Both the position numbers and the translations under genes were made by a program. Shown piece by piece: positions 25,601 through 34,109 of a DNA stretch of 35,778 bases. The stretch spans positions 1-35,778 of the forward strand of contig CANCMG010000041.1 in NCBI GenBank assembly GCA_947378965.1. The letters are read 5' to 3'. The notes under the pieces are model-generated. The model saw only the letters and a program-made list of their open reading frames with translations, made no database searches and had not been told where the DNA came from. The stretch's first letter is position 1. Each line of letters opens with the position of its first letter. The DNA is from Alcaligenaceae bacterium. Its GTDB lineage: Bacteria; Pseudomonadota; Gammaproteobacteria; Burkholderiales; Burkholderiaceae_B.

Positions 25601-28600
25601 GTGAGTGGTAGCCGGCTTTGCGACTGCAAGTGCTTGAGACTGAATCGCTGGGCTCGGCTGTATCAGCGCTGCAGGTTGTGGCAGCGTTTGCAGGCCAGCT
25701 TGACCCAGCGCTGCTGCGTGCATCAGCGACAACTGCTGCGACATTAACTGCGTTTGTGCCAGAATCAACTGGCTCAGGGCTGAGCCCTCTTGTTGGCCGA
25801 AGTTGAGCGGCGCTGGCATTGACATGGCAGCCATGGCGGGTGCCTGCGTGAACAAAGCAGCAGGTATGCTGCTTGGCGCCGCTGAGGGTGTCACGACTTG
25901 TTGTGCGAGGGCTGCAACCGGTGGGGGGCTCACGCTCAGGGAAGTTGCCGGCGCCGGCGCCGGTGCGGGTGCTGCAGCGGGTGCTGTCTGTGTCGCCTGA
26001 AGCGAGTTCAGATAGTGCGCAATGGCGCTGACTGAACTAATTTCTTCAAAGAACTGCCTGATTTCAATTTTGACCCCAAAATTGTCCTCAATCACTCGCG
26101 CTCCAGATAGAAGCACAAGAGAATCGGCTCCCATCTCTACAAAGGGTGAGTGAATATCGATCTCTTGGGCGGATACCCGAAAGAGTTCTGCAAATAGTTG
26201 CAGTAGACGATTCAGAATGGAATCGTAGTGATCGACAACTGGGGTAGGCTGTTGTAGACCAGGTGAAGTTGGGGCATTCATGGAGTGTTGTTCCTTGAGG
26301 TGAATCCAGTAGCGTTGACGTTGAAACTGATACGTCGGTAAATGAGGTGCGCGTTGGCTTGAGCCAAAATTCCAGTGAGTCCAATCGATCGGAAAACCAA
26401 GCGAATAGAGCTTAGCGGCGGTGTTTGCGACAACCACTTCATCAGACTGATAGCGCTGAAGGCTAGGTAGCCAAGCCAGGACATTGAGTTGAGGCTGTCC
26501 AAGATTCGCCAAGATCGCATTGGGACCAATTTCGATGACAAGATCTGGTTTAGCACTCTTCAGGTTCTCGAGTGCTTTCGCAAATAGTACGGGCTCGCGG
26601 TAGTGACGCCGCCAATAGCTAGGCGATATATTGGTGCGCGCATCGAGCATCTGCCCAGTGAGGCTTGAGAAAAACGCTAGTGTTGGCGCGTGGTAGGTCA
26701 AGCCCTTGGCAAACGTCTCAAGCTCTTCGAGGATTGGATCCATCAGTGGCGAGTGAAACGCGTGCGTGACCGTCAGGGGATGCGTCTCGATCTTTAGCGC
26801 TTGGCATTGCGCGCTGATTGTCTGCAAAGCTGTTTTGTCACCCGACAACACGATACTTTTTTCGCTGTTGATGACTGCAACGCTTACGTGCGCAGCATGC
26901 GCTTGAACCAGTGGTGCAATGTTTTCTAGAGTTGAAAAAACCACCAACATCGAGCCACGATTGTCTAAGGTATCGGTGAGTCGTCCGCGCTCGGCAACGA
27001 TATGTAGCGCGTCTTTGAGGCTCAGCACTCCGGCTACGCACGCTGCGGCGTATTCTCCTAAGCTATGCCCTGCTACAGCACAAGGCGTCACACCTAGCGC
27101 CGTCCACATCTGGCTTAGGGCATATTGAATACAAAATAGCGCAGGCTGCGCGTATTGCGCCTTTGCATTCAGCAACCGGCTTGCGTCTTCGTCCTCAGCG
27201 TGCATGAGCTGTAATAACGACGTATCCAGGATGCCATCCAGGATGCTGCAACACTCATCTAAGGCCTTGGCAAAGCTCGGTTGTTGCTGATAGAGCTCTT
27301 TGGACATCCCCGAATAGATGGAACCCTGGCCACCAAAGACAAAGGCGACTCTGGGAGCCTTTTTAATTTCTGCTCGAGTGGTGTGTATGTCGAGGTTTGT
27401 CTTGTCTGCCGAATATTGGTTCAGCAGCTCAATCGCTTGCTCTTTGCTTCGTACCGTGAAGGCAACGCGATGTTTGAAATGATCACGATGACGATTACTG
27501 CTTAGGCAGAGGGCATTTAGCGAAACGTCTGTCGCACCTAAAAATTGGCCGTATGCCTTGACTGTCTGTATCAAGCCGTCTTTGCTTTTTGCAGAGAGTG
27601 CCATGATCGACAGCCGCCCATCACTGGGTGACGCAGCGGGCTCAACAGGCGCTGCAGCCTCTTCAATGATCAAATGGGCATTGCTTCCGCTCGCTCCAAA
27701 GGCACTTAAACCTGCTCGTCTTAACGTACCCTGAGACCGCCAGGGTTGTAGTTCAGTAACCGGTTGCAGGTTCAGTTCGTTCCAAGGGATACGACTACTA
27801 GGCGTTTGAATATGCAGCGTAGGAGGTAACTCGCGATGCTCAAGCGCCTTCAGTAGTTTGATGAGACCCATCACCCCCGCCGCTGACTCGAGGTGACCGA
27901 TATTTGACTTAATCGAGCCCACCAACAAGGGGCGATCTCTTTGCTCGGCTTTGCCAATGACAGCGCCGAGCGATTGAGCCTCGATCGGATCACCCAAGGG
28001 AGTTCCAGTGCCGTGGGCCTCGACGTAATCGATGTCGTGAGGCTGAAGACCAGACTTCAGCAGTGTTTGGCGAATCAGTTTTTGTTGGGCCTGACCATTG
28101 GGCACGGTAAAGCCGCTACTGGCACCGTCTTGGTTGACACCCGTTGCGCGTATGACGCCAAGGATGTTGTCGTTGTTCGCCACTGCATCAGAGAGGCGTT
28201 TTAAAACGACGATGCCACAGCCTTCGCCTCGAACGTAGCCATTTGCGTCCTCACTAAAGGTCTTGCACTTACCATCTGCAGACATCATCCCCGCAGCTGA
28301 CAAGGTCACGTTCAGTAAGGGAGAGAGCGTAAGGTTCACGCCACCAGTCAGGGCAAGGTCGCAGTCCTTTGCCCTCAGTGAGGTGCAGGCCAAATGAATC
28401 GCAGTGAGCGAAGAGGAGCAGGCCGTATCCACTGCCATGCAGGGTCCTTGCAGCCCCAACACGTAAGAGATTCTTCCGGCACAGGCATTGAGCGGTGTGC
28501 CAGTATTGAAGTAAGGGTTGCCATCTCCTTCTCCGTCCGAGCAAGCTTGCAGCAGGCCATAGTCGCTCGAAGTGACTCCCACGAAGACTCCAGAGGCACT

Positions 28601-29038
28601 TGCAACGAGCGAAGAGGGTGGAATCCCTGCGTGCTCGAGTGCCTCCCAGGCGACTTCAAGTAGCAGTCGTTGCTGAGGATCCATCCCTTCAGCCTCTCGG
28701 GCTGAAATCCCAAAAAAACTGGCATCAAATTTGTCTGCGTGTTCGACAAAGCCTCCGCGAAGGGTATAGGCCTTGCCGGGCGTACCTGGTCGCGGATCAT
28801 AATAATCCTGAGCGTTCCAACGCGTTTTTGGAATGTCGGTAATGGCGTCGCGTCCTGCGCGAACCAATTGCCAAAGCTCTTCTGGATTTTTCACGCTAGG
28901 CGCACGGCACGCCATCCCAACTACCGCAATGGGCTCGGCAGACAGCGACTTGGTTTGCTCAAGCTCTTTGCGCAGTAATTGAATGAGCGAATAAGCCTTT
29001 TGCAAGGGGCTCGCGACGGTTGAAGACGAGTCACTCAT
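19643..29038 (-). CDS. Hybrid PKS-NRPS: KS-AT-ACP-aminotransferase-LLM monooxygenase-C-A(Asn?)-PCP
   Basis: A 3131-residue megasynthase. N-terminal coiled-coil docking helix (12-30). KS 35-460: Cys207, His342, His382. AT about 560-880: Ser659, HAFH 759-762 (malonyl). ACP about 937-1013, Ser973 in GADS. Ala/Pro-rich linker 1016-1165. Aminotransferase of the GSA/class-III fold about 1215-1625: FDEMVSGFR, PLP Lys1468 in ATYGKIIGGG. Luciferase-like monooxygenase (TIGR04020 type) about 1688-2035. Condensation domain about 2042-2470: HHIISDG with His2174 catalytic. Adenylation about 2485-3000: SGSTGQPKG, YKTGD, Lys2992. PCP about 3013-3085, Ser3048. The pocket residues read D-A-T-K-V-G-E-V-G-K (Asp2696, Ala2697, Thr2700, Lys2738, Val2766, Gly2768, Glu2791, Val2799, Gly2800, Lys2992), close to the Asn code. 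With no KR, the beta-ketone should go to a beta-amine as in MycA/ItuA, and the monooxygenase may add an alpha-hydroxyl. The C-terminal tail is strongly basic. Confidence 0.95.
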   Translation of the reverse strand: MSDSSSTVASPLQKAYSLIQLLRKELEQTKSLSAEPIAVVGMACRAPSVKNPEELWQLVRAGRDAITDIPKTRWNAQDYYDPRPGTPGKAYTLRGGFVEHADKFDASFFGISAREAEGMDPQQRLLLEVAWEALEHAGIPPSSLVASASGVFVGVTSSDYGLLQACSDGEGDGNPYFNTGTPLNACAGRISYVLGLQGPCMAVDTACSSSLTAIHLACTSLRAKDCDLALTGGVNLTLSPLLNVTLSAAGMMSADGKCKTFSEDANGYVRGEGCGIVVLKRLSDAVANNDNILGVIRATGVNQDGASSGFTVPNGQAQQKLIRQTLLKSGLQPHDIDYVEAHGTGTPLGDPIEAQSLGAVIGKAEQRDRPLLVGSIKSNIGHLESAAGVMGLIKLLKALEHRELPPTLHIQTPSSRIPWNELNLQPVTELQPWRSQGTLRRAGLSAFGASGSNAHLIIEEAAAPVEPAASPSDGRLSIMALSAKSKDGLIQTVKAYGQFLGATDVSLNALCLSSNRHRDHFKHRVAFTVRSKEQAIELLNQYSADKTNLDIHTTRAEIKKAPRVAFVFGGQGSIYSGMSKELYQQQPSFAKALDECCSILDGILDTSLLQLMHAEDEDASRLLNAKAQYAQPALFCIQYALSQMWTALGVTPCAVAGHSLGEYAAACVAGVLSLKDALHIVAERGRLTDTLDNRGSMLVVFSTLENIAPLVQAHAAHVSVAVINSEKSIVLSGDKTALQTISAQCQALKIETHPLTVTHAFHSPLMDPILEELETFAKGLTYHAPTLAFFSSLTGQMLDARTNISPSYWRRHYREPVLFAKALENLKSAKPDLVIEIGPNAILANLGQPQLNVLAWLPSLQRYQSDEVVVANTAAKLYSLGFPIDWTHWNFGSSQRAPHLPTYQFQRQRYWIHLKEQHSMNAPTSPGLQQPTPVVDHYDSILNRLLQLFAELFRVSAQEIDIHSPFVEMGADSLVLLSGARVIEDNFGVKIEIRQFFEEISSVSAIAHYLNSLQATQTAPAAAPAPAPAPATSLSVSPPPVAALAQQVVTPSAAPSSIPAALFTQAPAMAAMSMPAPLNFGQQEGSALSQLILAQTQLMSQQLSLMHAAALGQAGLQTLPQPAALIQPSPAIQSQALAVAKPATTHVAVAAQPTATPSASAPAQSEDRSSPLKALNIPITPTVGNLTTQQSTYLNNLIDRYQKKTPKSKALVQASRKGLADSRASIGFRFSTKEILYPITGVDSTGSRIWDVDGNNYVDLTMGFGVLLFGSKPEFLEGVIQKELEHGFQLGPRSIHMGEITELFTEITGHDRVAFTNSGTEAVMIAMRLARAKTGRNKIVIFDGAYNGHSDGTLVKTSIINGEFVSEPLAPGVPDNIAKDVLVLEYGAQKSLDIIREHAHELAAVLVEPVQSRRLDLQPFEFLKELRALTQEKDVALIFDEMVSGFRAHPAGVQGLLGIKADLATYGKIIGGGLPIGAVAGSDRFMGGIDGGYWEYGDASYPRETRTYFGGTFCQHPLSMATCLVTLRKLKAEGPALQENLNRRTAALASTLNQFFEAENVPIKVVHFASTFQFKFSGNLEMFYYQLLEKGVYIWEWRACFLSTAHTDQDLDDVVKAVKDTVFALRDGGYIKQAAPTSTLSTVKALETNATQKEAPSERAWFRQQSKLSHSGSLSDLNIAAGGSAKHLDFSVFYFGNYDANNAAGKYQLLMDGAQYADAHGFSTVWIPERHFDEFGGFSPNPAVLAAAVARETKRIQICAGSVVAPLHDPIRIVEEWSLVDNLSDGRVGISFASGWHPNDFVFAPDSFSENRNVMFESIKTVKHLWSGGSISRKGGNNSDVVLRTFPRPKQEQVPIWLTVVNNPDSYQKAGELGLNILTNLMGQSLEDLAKNIRLYKQAYAAHGHDLSQARITVLIHTYLEDNAEKAIEEARKPMCDYLLSSIHLFQKMAAGLGPVQDINRASKEDKDFIVNKAYEKYVATSALIGSAATVEPIVDVMLQMGVTELACFIDFGVNAQKVLDSLPHINKLKDVYQARLLKARSTFPLGEAQKQLWLIAQMNQEGNLAYNDPGAVSLQGQLDTILLNTAVQACIHRHESLRTWLDAEGNEQHVMAPETLHLDQIDLSERADPSSALNEWFLLQANTPFQLNEATLFKPSLLKLATDHHVLALSSHHIISDGPSMGVVLHEIIQHYANLKKGLPLVAKPALQYRDFLQWQTNLETDAVTQAHEAYWLNQFSTPVTDLTLPYDFPRPQVKTYQGARAWAHIDPTLLKAVRELAGKNASTLYMVLFAAFSVLMHRLSEQKRIAIGAPYTGRSMSGSESLVGYCVHLLPIVSVLTPSDTFAAYLQTIKQQLLQAYEHQDYPFARLLNQLNLPRDISRSPLINVIFNLERLNEAQVIDGLTVDMQQQPIAYTRMDLTFTANLKRDHVVLECDYNTNLFEASTIESLLKSYLSILETVVKNPHISNANIGLVNPHDAQTQLTTWNAAQRQPQLSSFIEVWNQRVAQHPDAIALVSLVSGNEVTLTYAELNAQANQLAHHLLSLGLKNDQRIGICLTRSWQMIVSMLACLKAGGAYVPLDPSYPKNRLTYILEDAKIELLITEQAIFQSLSFPAEKSCCIDQELDAIQLKARTNPSVSIHAHNLAYVIYTSGSTGQPKGAMITHEGFSNYLSWAKDAYHAEQADGSPVLGSFSFDATITSIFVPFMAGNKIVLMPNGDELQALNSLNRSPYQFSFIKITPAHLEILNSLQQTDKLSNTALTHALVLGGEALQASAVNPWLNSGQVSIVNEYGPTETVVGCCVFETKDSVQGLVPIGKPIEGMRMYVLDTNLQLLPAGIAGDLYIGGLGLARGYLDRPSHTAASFIPDPFCQDENNPGARLYKTGDRARYLSNGDLVFLGRKDHQIKLNGYRIELGEIEVALAQIAGVKEAAVMLREDRPGVIRLVAYFSCHRGESLTAQQLRDALKTQLPEYMVPTAFVLVTEMPLSSHGKVDVRALPAPGLEPIDTATSQTPQGEREIAIAKVWCEVLGCTQVNPTDNFFDLGGNSLLILQAFKKLESLLPADCQVIDLFKYPTIKALAEFISKDSTADTLMSEQITDRIAKQKMATLKKADRRKASLNKTPSNKPVNV

Positions 29039-32000
29039 CTTGCATCCTTTTTGGCAGTCAGGGATGAAAGTTCACCCTCAATGAGCGCCGCAATTTCGCT
29101 GTCAGAGAGTTCGTTTTCAAGCGCGGGTGTTGGTGTGTGTGTCATTGCCGTCTGAGGTGTCTGTGCCACGTGCTCTTTTGCTAAGGTCTCTTCAGTGAAG
29201 AGCAACGACAGTAGATATTGGGTGAGTCGCTCGACAGTAGGAAAATCAAAAATTGTTGAGGCGACTAGTTTGCAACCCAGTTGTTGTTCTAGCCGAGTTC
29301 GTAGTGAAACCGCCATTAAAGAGTCCATGCCAAAATCAAAGAACCCTCTATTCGTATCAAGCGTTGAACTGTCAGACATTTCAAGCAAGGCGCACACTTG
29401 TTGGCTGATATATTCACTCAACGCCTCGGCACGATTCCATGCGGGCATCTCTCGAAGTTGATTCAGTAGCAAGGGCGCACTAGCGCTTTCGGTAGGCGTC
29501 ACACTACGCACCAACAGATCAAACAGGGATTGTTGGTGGTGAACCGAGTATGTATTTTTGAGTTGAGTCCAGTTCGCGCTAACAATCGCAAGTTGACTTT
29601 GATTCAACAACAAAGCTTGTTCAAGGTGCTGAAGGGCTTCGCTCGGGGGCAATGTCAAAAATCCGCTATTCAAGACCTTCTCTGAACCGGCGGTGCTTTG
29701 AACCAGACCGCCGCTTTCCCAGGGACCCCAGTTGATGCTAATGGCAGGCAGGTTCAGTGCTCGACGATGTGTTGCGAGCCCATCTAAAAATGCATTGGCA
29801 GCAGAGTAGTGCGCCAGTTGAGCTGAGCCAAGTACGCTTGAAATAGATGAATAGAGTACAAAAAAATCGAGGTCTAGTGCCTTTGTTTGCTCGTGTAAAT
29901 TCCAAGCGCCTTGGACCTTGGATTCGAACATGCTGTGCATGGCTTCTATAGTGAGATCTTTACACCAGATTGGAGTTGCCAGACCTGCCGCATGCACGAC
30001 GCCCTTGATTTGACGTTTATTCTTAATGAGAAACTCAAACGCCTGCCTAACTTGCGAGGCGTTTGAGACATCGCAGGGCATGAACAATACTTTTGTACCA
30101 AGAGCTTCAATCTCTTGGATCGCTTGCTGTGCGCTTTCGCTCGGGATGTTTCGACTCAGCAAGATCACTTCACTGGCATGTTTGGATGCAAGAAACCTAG
30201 CGGTTTGAAGACCGAGTGATCCTGTACCACCCGTGATCAGGTATGTTGCCTCTTCGGCAATTTTTAGATTTTTAAAGGGTACGCCTGCGACCGGCTCTAG
30301 ACGGGCCACATATTTTTTATGTTGACGCAGTTGAATGTGACTTTCGGTGGGATTAGCAACGAGCTCAGCAAAAATATGCGGTGTGCTTGCCTCGTCATAC
30401 TCTAAAACACCGCCCTGAATGGTTGGGTTCTCTAGAAATAACGAACGCGCAAAGCCGTTTAGCATGCTAGAAAATGGTGTCGAAAAATCCTCGCGAGTCA
30501 AGGAGTCGGATCTTTTCACCAAAAACCAAAGTGGAATTGCAATGGCCAACTGTGTTAACGCACGGCTGACATATGCCGCGTTCAGTAACATCTGTTCTCC
30601 AAACGTCGGATGAAAACTTGTTTCATTCCAATCCTCTGGCCACATGAAGACAACACTCGTTAGCGTGCTCGTCTGATGAACATCTTGAATCACTTTGCGA
30701 TAGTCATTTGACGAGAGTCCGTCAATCACCCAAAGTGTTTCTGATTTTTTGTCGTAGCTATGGGCAGGGACGACATAAATATTTGCGGTGTCTGCGCCGT
30801 TCAAGGCACCCGCGGGTACAGCTTCGATATTCGACACGAAAATCAGACAATGCCCAGAGCCTGGCGCAGGCGTCGCATTCGCCATTAAAGCTGCTTGTTG
30901 TTGCCAAATCGGTCGATACAGTGGTTGTATCGTTTGCTGTTTGCTCTGCTGATATTCGTCTATTAAAACTTGGCAGATTCTATTCAATACTGCGTCATCT
31001 TTCTCTTCAAAATGACTGCGTTGCGAGAGATGTTCACGAAGGTTGCTGACATTGCCGCCTTGAATGAGTTCAAGCATCTTGAAGGATGGCACGCTTGACT
31101 TCGCTGCTGTGGTTTGGCTGGCGTTAAACCAATGGCGTTGCCGCTGAAAAGCATAGGTCGGCAAAGAGACAAAGGGTGCAGTCGTAACGCCATACACTTT
31201 CAGCCAGTCGATCGCGAGCCCCGCAAGATACAGTTGCGATAGGTTCTCAGTGATCGCTTGAACTGCGCCTTTATTTTTTCTTAAGCTCGGCATCAAATTC
31301 AAGCGCTCGGCGTGTTCACTTTGCCCGATCATCCCCAACAAAATGGGCTGAGGTCCAATTTCCATCACGACACCGATATAGTCGTTCAAGACGTTATCGG
31401 TGATTTTGGTAAATTGCACGGGCTGCCGAATGTGGTCTCGCCAATAACGTGCGGTTTGAATCTCGTCTTGCGCCAAGGCACCACTGATGTTTGAAAGCAG
31501 GGTGATCTTGGCGGACCGAAAAGTGATCGTTTCGGCAAAAGATAAGAACTCACCAAGCATTGGCTCCATCAGCGCCGAATGAAAAGCGTGCGATACGGTC
31601 AGCTCGCGGTACTTGATGCCTGCCTGATTAAGCGTCGACTGAAAGTCTGTGATGGCGCTGACATCGCCGGACACCACAGTCTCTTTGGCTGTATTGAGTC
31701 CTGCAATCTCAAGTGAGCCTGACGTATCAAGTTTCGTGAGTAGCAATCTCACATCATCAGCGGCGGCAAAAACCGCCATCATTCCACCTGTGACTTTCAG
31801 TTGCTGCATCAGACGAGCACGCGTTGCGATCAGCTTTAGACCGTCTTCAAGCGAAAAGACACCAGCGACGCAGGCGGCAACGTACTCGCCGACGCTATGC
31901 CCCGCTACAACGTCGGGTTTGATTCCCCACGACAACCAAAGTTGCGCCAGTGCATATTCAAGAGCAAAAAGTGCCGGTTGTGTATTGACAGTTTGATTCA

Positions 32001-33876
32001 GCGCACCGGTCTGATCGTCAAAGATCAACGTGAGTAAAGGCTGTTCAAGAATCGGGTCTAAGTAGGTTGCACATTGTTGTAAAGCGTCTCTGAAGACGAC
32101 TTCAGTGTCAAAAAGCTCTTTGCCCATTCCTGGATATTGTGACCCTTGCCCGGTAAACAACCAGACGATCTTTGGTGCCTGACCATTCAAATTCAGTTTT
32201 TTATTTAAAGCCAAATGTTGTGGTGTCTGACTTGAAAACTGTTTTAATTTTTCAAGACACTCAGCCTTTGAACTGGCAACGATCGAGAGCCTGTGTTCAA
32301 AATGGGTACGGTGCACGCTCGCAGCAAGGCAAAAGGCTGTTAGGTCTTCGTCCGGTATGTGTTGGATTTGTTGCGCAAACCGTCTGACTTGTGCGTTGAG
32401 CGCTTGGGGTGAACGTGCGCTGATATTCAGGATTTGCAGCGGTCGATGGCCTAAGCTCGCTGAGTCGAGGACTGCTTGATCGCTTGAAGGGGCTTGTTCT
32501 AAGATAACGTGGCTGTTTGTTCCACTAAAGCCAAAAGAACTCACACCGGCAAAGCGAGCTTTGTCAGTTGAGAGCCACTCTTGGCGCTGATGAGTGATTT
32601 GAAAGGGTAGGCTGTCCCACGGAATGTGAGGATTTTGTTCGGCACAATTTAAATGCGCAGGTAACACTTTATGCTGTAAGGCCAAGACGACTTTAAGCAG
32701 CCCGCTGATTCCTGCTGCACCCTCCATGTGGCCAACATTTGTTTTGACTGAGCCGATTTTTAAAGGATCTTCGTGAGTACGGACACTCGAAAAAATTTCG
32801 GCCAGAGCGCCGATCTCAATGGGATCCCCCAGGCTGGTGCCCGTGCCATGCGCTTCAACGTAGTCGATTTGATCGGCACTGACGTTGGCATTTTTGAGCG
32901 CTTGCTTGATGACGCGTTGCTGAGACGGGCCATTTGGGGCAGTCAGTCCGCTGCTCGAACCATCTTGATTGACGGCGCTACCCCGAATCAGGGCCAGGAC
33001 ACGATCGCGTTTGACGTCGACATCCGCTAGGCGTTTCAACACAACGAGGCCGCAACCCTCTCCGCGGCCGAAGCCGTTAGCGTCAGACGAGAAGGCTTTG
33101 CATTTGCCGTCTGGTGACAGCATGCGATTACGAGAAAAATCAATGCTAGTTTCAGGCGTGAGCGTTAAATTGACACCGCCCGTGATGGCGAGATCGCATT
33201 CCAAGTTACGTAAACTTTGACAGGCCAAATGCACTGAAACAAGCGACGATGAGCAAGCTGTGTCAATGGCAATACAGGGGCCCTCAAGCCCAAGCGTGTA
33301 TGACAGTCGACCAGACGCCACGCTGTGGGCCATACCCGTCGTCATATAGGCATCGATGTCTGTCTTGTCGCGTGACATCGACAGCAAGCTGAAATCTTGA
33401 TTGCAAATGCCGATGAATACGCCGGTTCGACTACCTGCCAGTGACTCAGGAATGATATTGGCGTGCTCGAGGGCTTCCCAGCACACTTCAAGCAACAGGT
33501 GTTGCTGGGGATCCATGTTTTTCGCTTCTCGCGGAGAGATGCCGAAAAATTCTGGATCTGACTCTTGTACCTGAGAAAAGAAAGATCCTTTCGTGGTGAT
33601 GATCTTGCCAGCCTCGTCATAATTTGGACTGTAATAGGCTTGACCATCCCAGCGACTTTCAGGAATCGTTGCGATCGTATCTTTACCCGACAGGAGCAAC
33701 TCCCAAAAGTCTTCAGGAGAGTCAATGCCGCCGGGGAATCGGCAGCCTAAACCGATGATTGCGATCGGTTCAGATTGTTGCTTTTCTAGCGCGTCGATTT
33801 TTTTTCGCGCTGCCTGCAAGGCGAGTAGCGCTTGCTTGACGGCGGTAAGCTGACTTTCAGAGGCGGACTGTTCCAT
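29035..33876 (-). CDS. Type I PKS module KS-AT-KR-ACP
   Basis: A 1613-residue module. A coiled-coil N-terminus (about 8-33) suggests docking to the preceding PKS. KS about 36-460: Cys208 (DTACSSSL), His343, His383. AT about 570-890: Ser661 in GHSVGEY and HAFH near 763, so malonyl-CoA. A structural half precedes an intact KR (about 1208-1395) with GGTGSLG, Lys1320, the Ser pair at 1343-1344, and Tyr1357 with Asn1361 in HYSAANAF. The B-type LDD motif is absent, which hints at an A-type ketoreductase. ACP about 1490-1560 with Ser1521 in DFGMDS. No DH or ER, so the module should leave a hydroxyl that becomes C5 of the final acyl chain. The C-terminal LSDSEIAALIEGEL looks like a docking helix. Its stop overlaps the next start (ATGA, 29035-29038), which indicates translational coupling. 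Confidence 0.94.
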   Translation of the reverse strand: MEQSASESQLTAVKQALLALQAARKKIDALEKQQSEPIAIIGLGCRFPGGIDSPEDFWELLLSGKDTIATIPESRWDGQAYYSPNYDEAGKIITTKGSFFSQVQESDPEFFGISPREAKNMDPQQHLLLEVCWEALEHANIIPESLAGSRTGVFIGICNQDFSLLSMSRDKTDIDAYMTTGMAHSVASGRLSYTLGLEGPCIAIDTACSSSLVSVHLACQSLRNLECDLAITGGVNLTLTPETSIDFSRNRMLSPDGKCKAFSSDANGFGRGEGCGLVVLKRLADVDVKRDRVLALIRGSAVNQDGSSSGLTAPNGPSQQRVIKQALKNANVSADQIDYVEAHGTGTSLGDPIEIGALAEIFSSVRTHEDPLKIGSVKTNVGHMEGAAGISGLLKVVLALQHKVLPAHLNCAEQNPHIPWDSLPFQITHQRQEWLSTDKARFAGVSSFGFSGTNSHVILEQAPSSDQAVLDSASLGHRPLQILNISARSPQALNAQVRRFAQQIQHIPDEDLTAFCLAASVHRTHFEHRLSIVASSKAECLEKLKQFSSQTPQHLALNKKLNLNGQAPKIVWLFTGQGSQYPGMGKELFDTEVVFRDALQQCATYLDPILEQPLLTLIFDDQTGALNQTVNTQPALFALEYALAQLWLSWGIKPDVVAGHSVGEYVAACVAGVFSLEDGLKLIATRARLMQQLKVTGGMMAVFAAADDVRLLLTKLDTSGSLEIAGLNTAKETVVSGDVSAITDFQSTLNQAGIKYRELTVSHAFHSALMEPMLGEFLSFAETITFRSAKITLLSNISGALAQDEIQTARYWRDHIRQPVQFTKITDNVLNDYIGVVMEIGPQPILLGMIGQSEHAERLNLMPSLRKNKGAVQAITENLSQLYLAGLAIDWLKVYGVTTAPFVSLPTYAFQRQRHWFNASQTTAAKSSVPSFKMLELIQGGNVSNLREHLSQRSHFEEKDDAVLNRICQVLIDEYQQSKQQTIQPLYRPIWQQQAALMANATPAPGSGHCLIFVSNIEAVPAGALNGADTANIYVVPAHSYDKKSETLWVIDGLSSNDYRKVIQDVHQTSTLTSVVFMWPEDWNETSFHPTFGEQMLLNAAYVSRALTQLAIAIPLWFLVKRSDSLTREDFSTPFSSMLNGFARSLFLENPTIQGGVLEYDEASTPHIFAELVANPTESHIQLRQHKKYVARLEPVAGVPFKNLKIAEEATYLITGGTGSLGLQTARFLASKHASEVILLSRNIPSESAQQAIQEIEALGTKVLFMPCDVSNASQVRQAFEFLIKNKRQIKGVVHAAGLATPIWCKDLTIEAMHSMFESKVQGAWNLHEQTKALDLDFFVLYSSISSVLGSAQLAHYSAANAFLDGLATHRRALNLPAISINWGPWESGGLVQSTAGSEKVLNSGFLTLPPSEALQHLEQALLLNQSQLAIVSANWTQLKNTYSVHHQQSLFDLLVRSVTPTESASAPLLLNQLREMPAWNRAEALSEYISQQVCALLEMSDSSTLDTNRGFFDFGMDSLMAVSLRTRLEQQLGCKLVASTIFDFPTVERLTQYLLSLLFTEETLAKEHVAQTPQTAMTHTPTPALENELSDSEIAALIEGELSSLTAKKDAR
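29045..29052 (-). promoter_or_regulatory. Ribosome binding site of the hybrid synthetase, inside the upstream PKS gene
   Basis: On the minus strand AAAAAGGA lies 6 bases before the ATG at 29038 and within the last codons of the upstream PKS gene. With the ATGA overlap it supports this start and coupled translation. Confidence 0.6.
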
Positions 33877-33937
33877 TGCAAATAAACCGAAAAAGAGTCC
33901 ACGTATTCGCTAGGTTGCGCACTTGAATTGAATCACC

Positions 33938-33952
33938 GAAACAAGTTGTTTC
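33938..33952. promoter_or_regulatory. 15-base perfect palindrome upstream of the KS-AT-KR-ACP gene
   Basis: GAAACAA-G-TTGTTTC is a perfect 7-1-7 dyad, 61 bases before the start codon on the minus strand. It fits the size of an operator, but no regulator is visible to pair with it. Confidence 0.35.
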
Positions 33953-34082
33953 ATGGGCTAGACCTTAACATAGGCAAGAGCGCACATACTCACAATTTCG
34001 CACAGAATGCCACTGGGGCGAGAGGGCTTGAGCTTGGGTCAGAACACCGAGCTTGTGATCGTTTTGGTTGCGACAACAGCTT

Positions 34083-34100
34083 TTATATTACTAAATATAA
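34083..34100. promoter_or_regulatory. AT-rich dyad, possible promoter element or terminator stem
   Basis: TTATATT (34083-34089) and AATATAA (34094-34100) form a 7-bp dyad with an ACTA loop in an AT-rich patch that stands out from its surroundings. It could be part of a minus-strand promoter (TATATT- and TAATAT-like boxes) or a weak stem after the upstream PKS stop. Confidence 0.3.
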
Positions 34101-34109
34101 CTTTATTTT

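Noticed and set aside
25803-26000. Ala/Gly-rich + strand frame opposite the hybrid synthetase
   Set aside because: It is the antisense of the GC-rich Ala/Pro linker.
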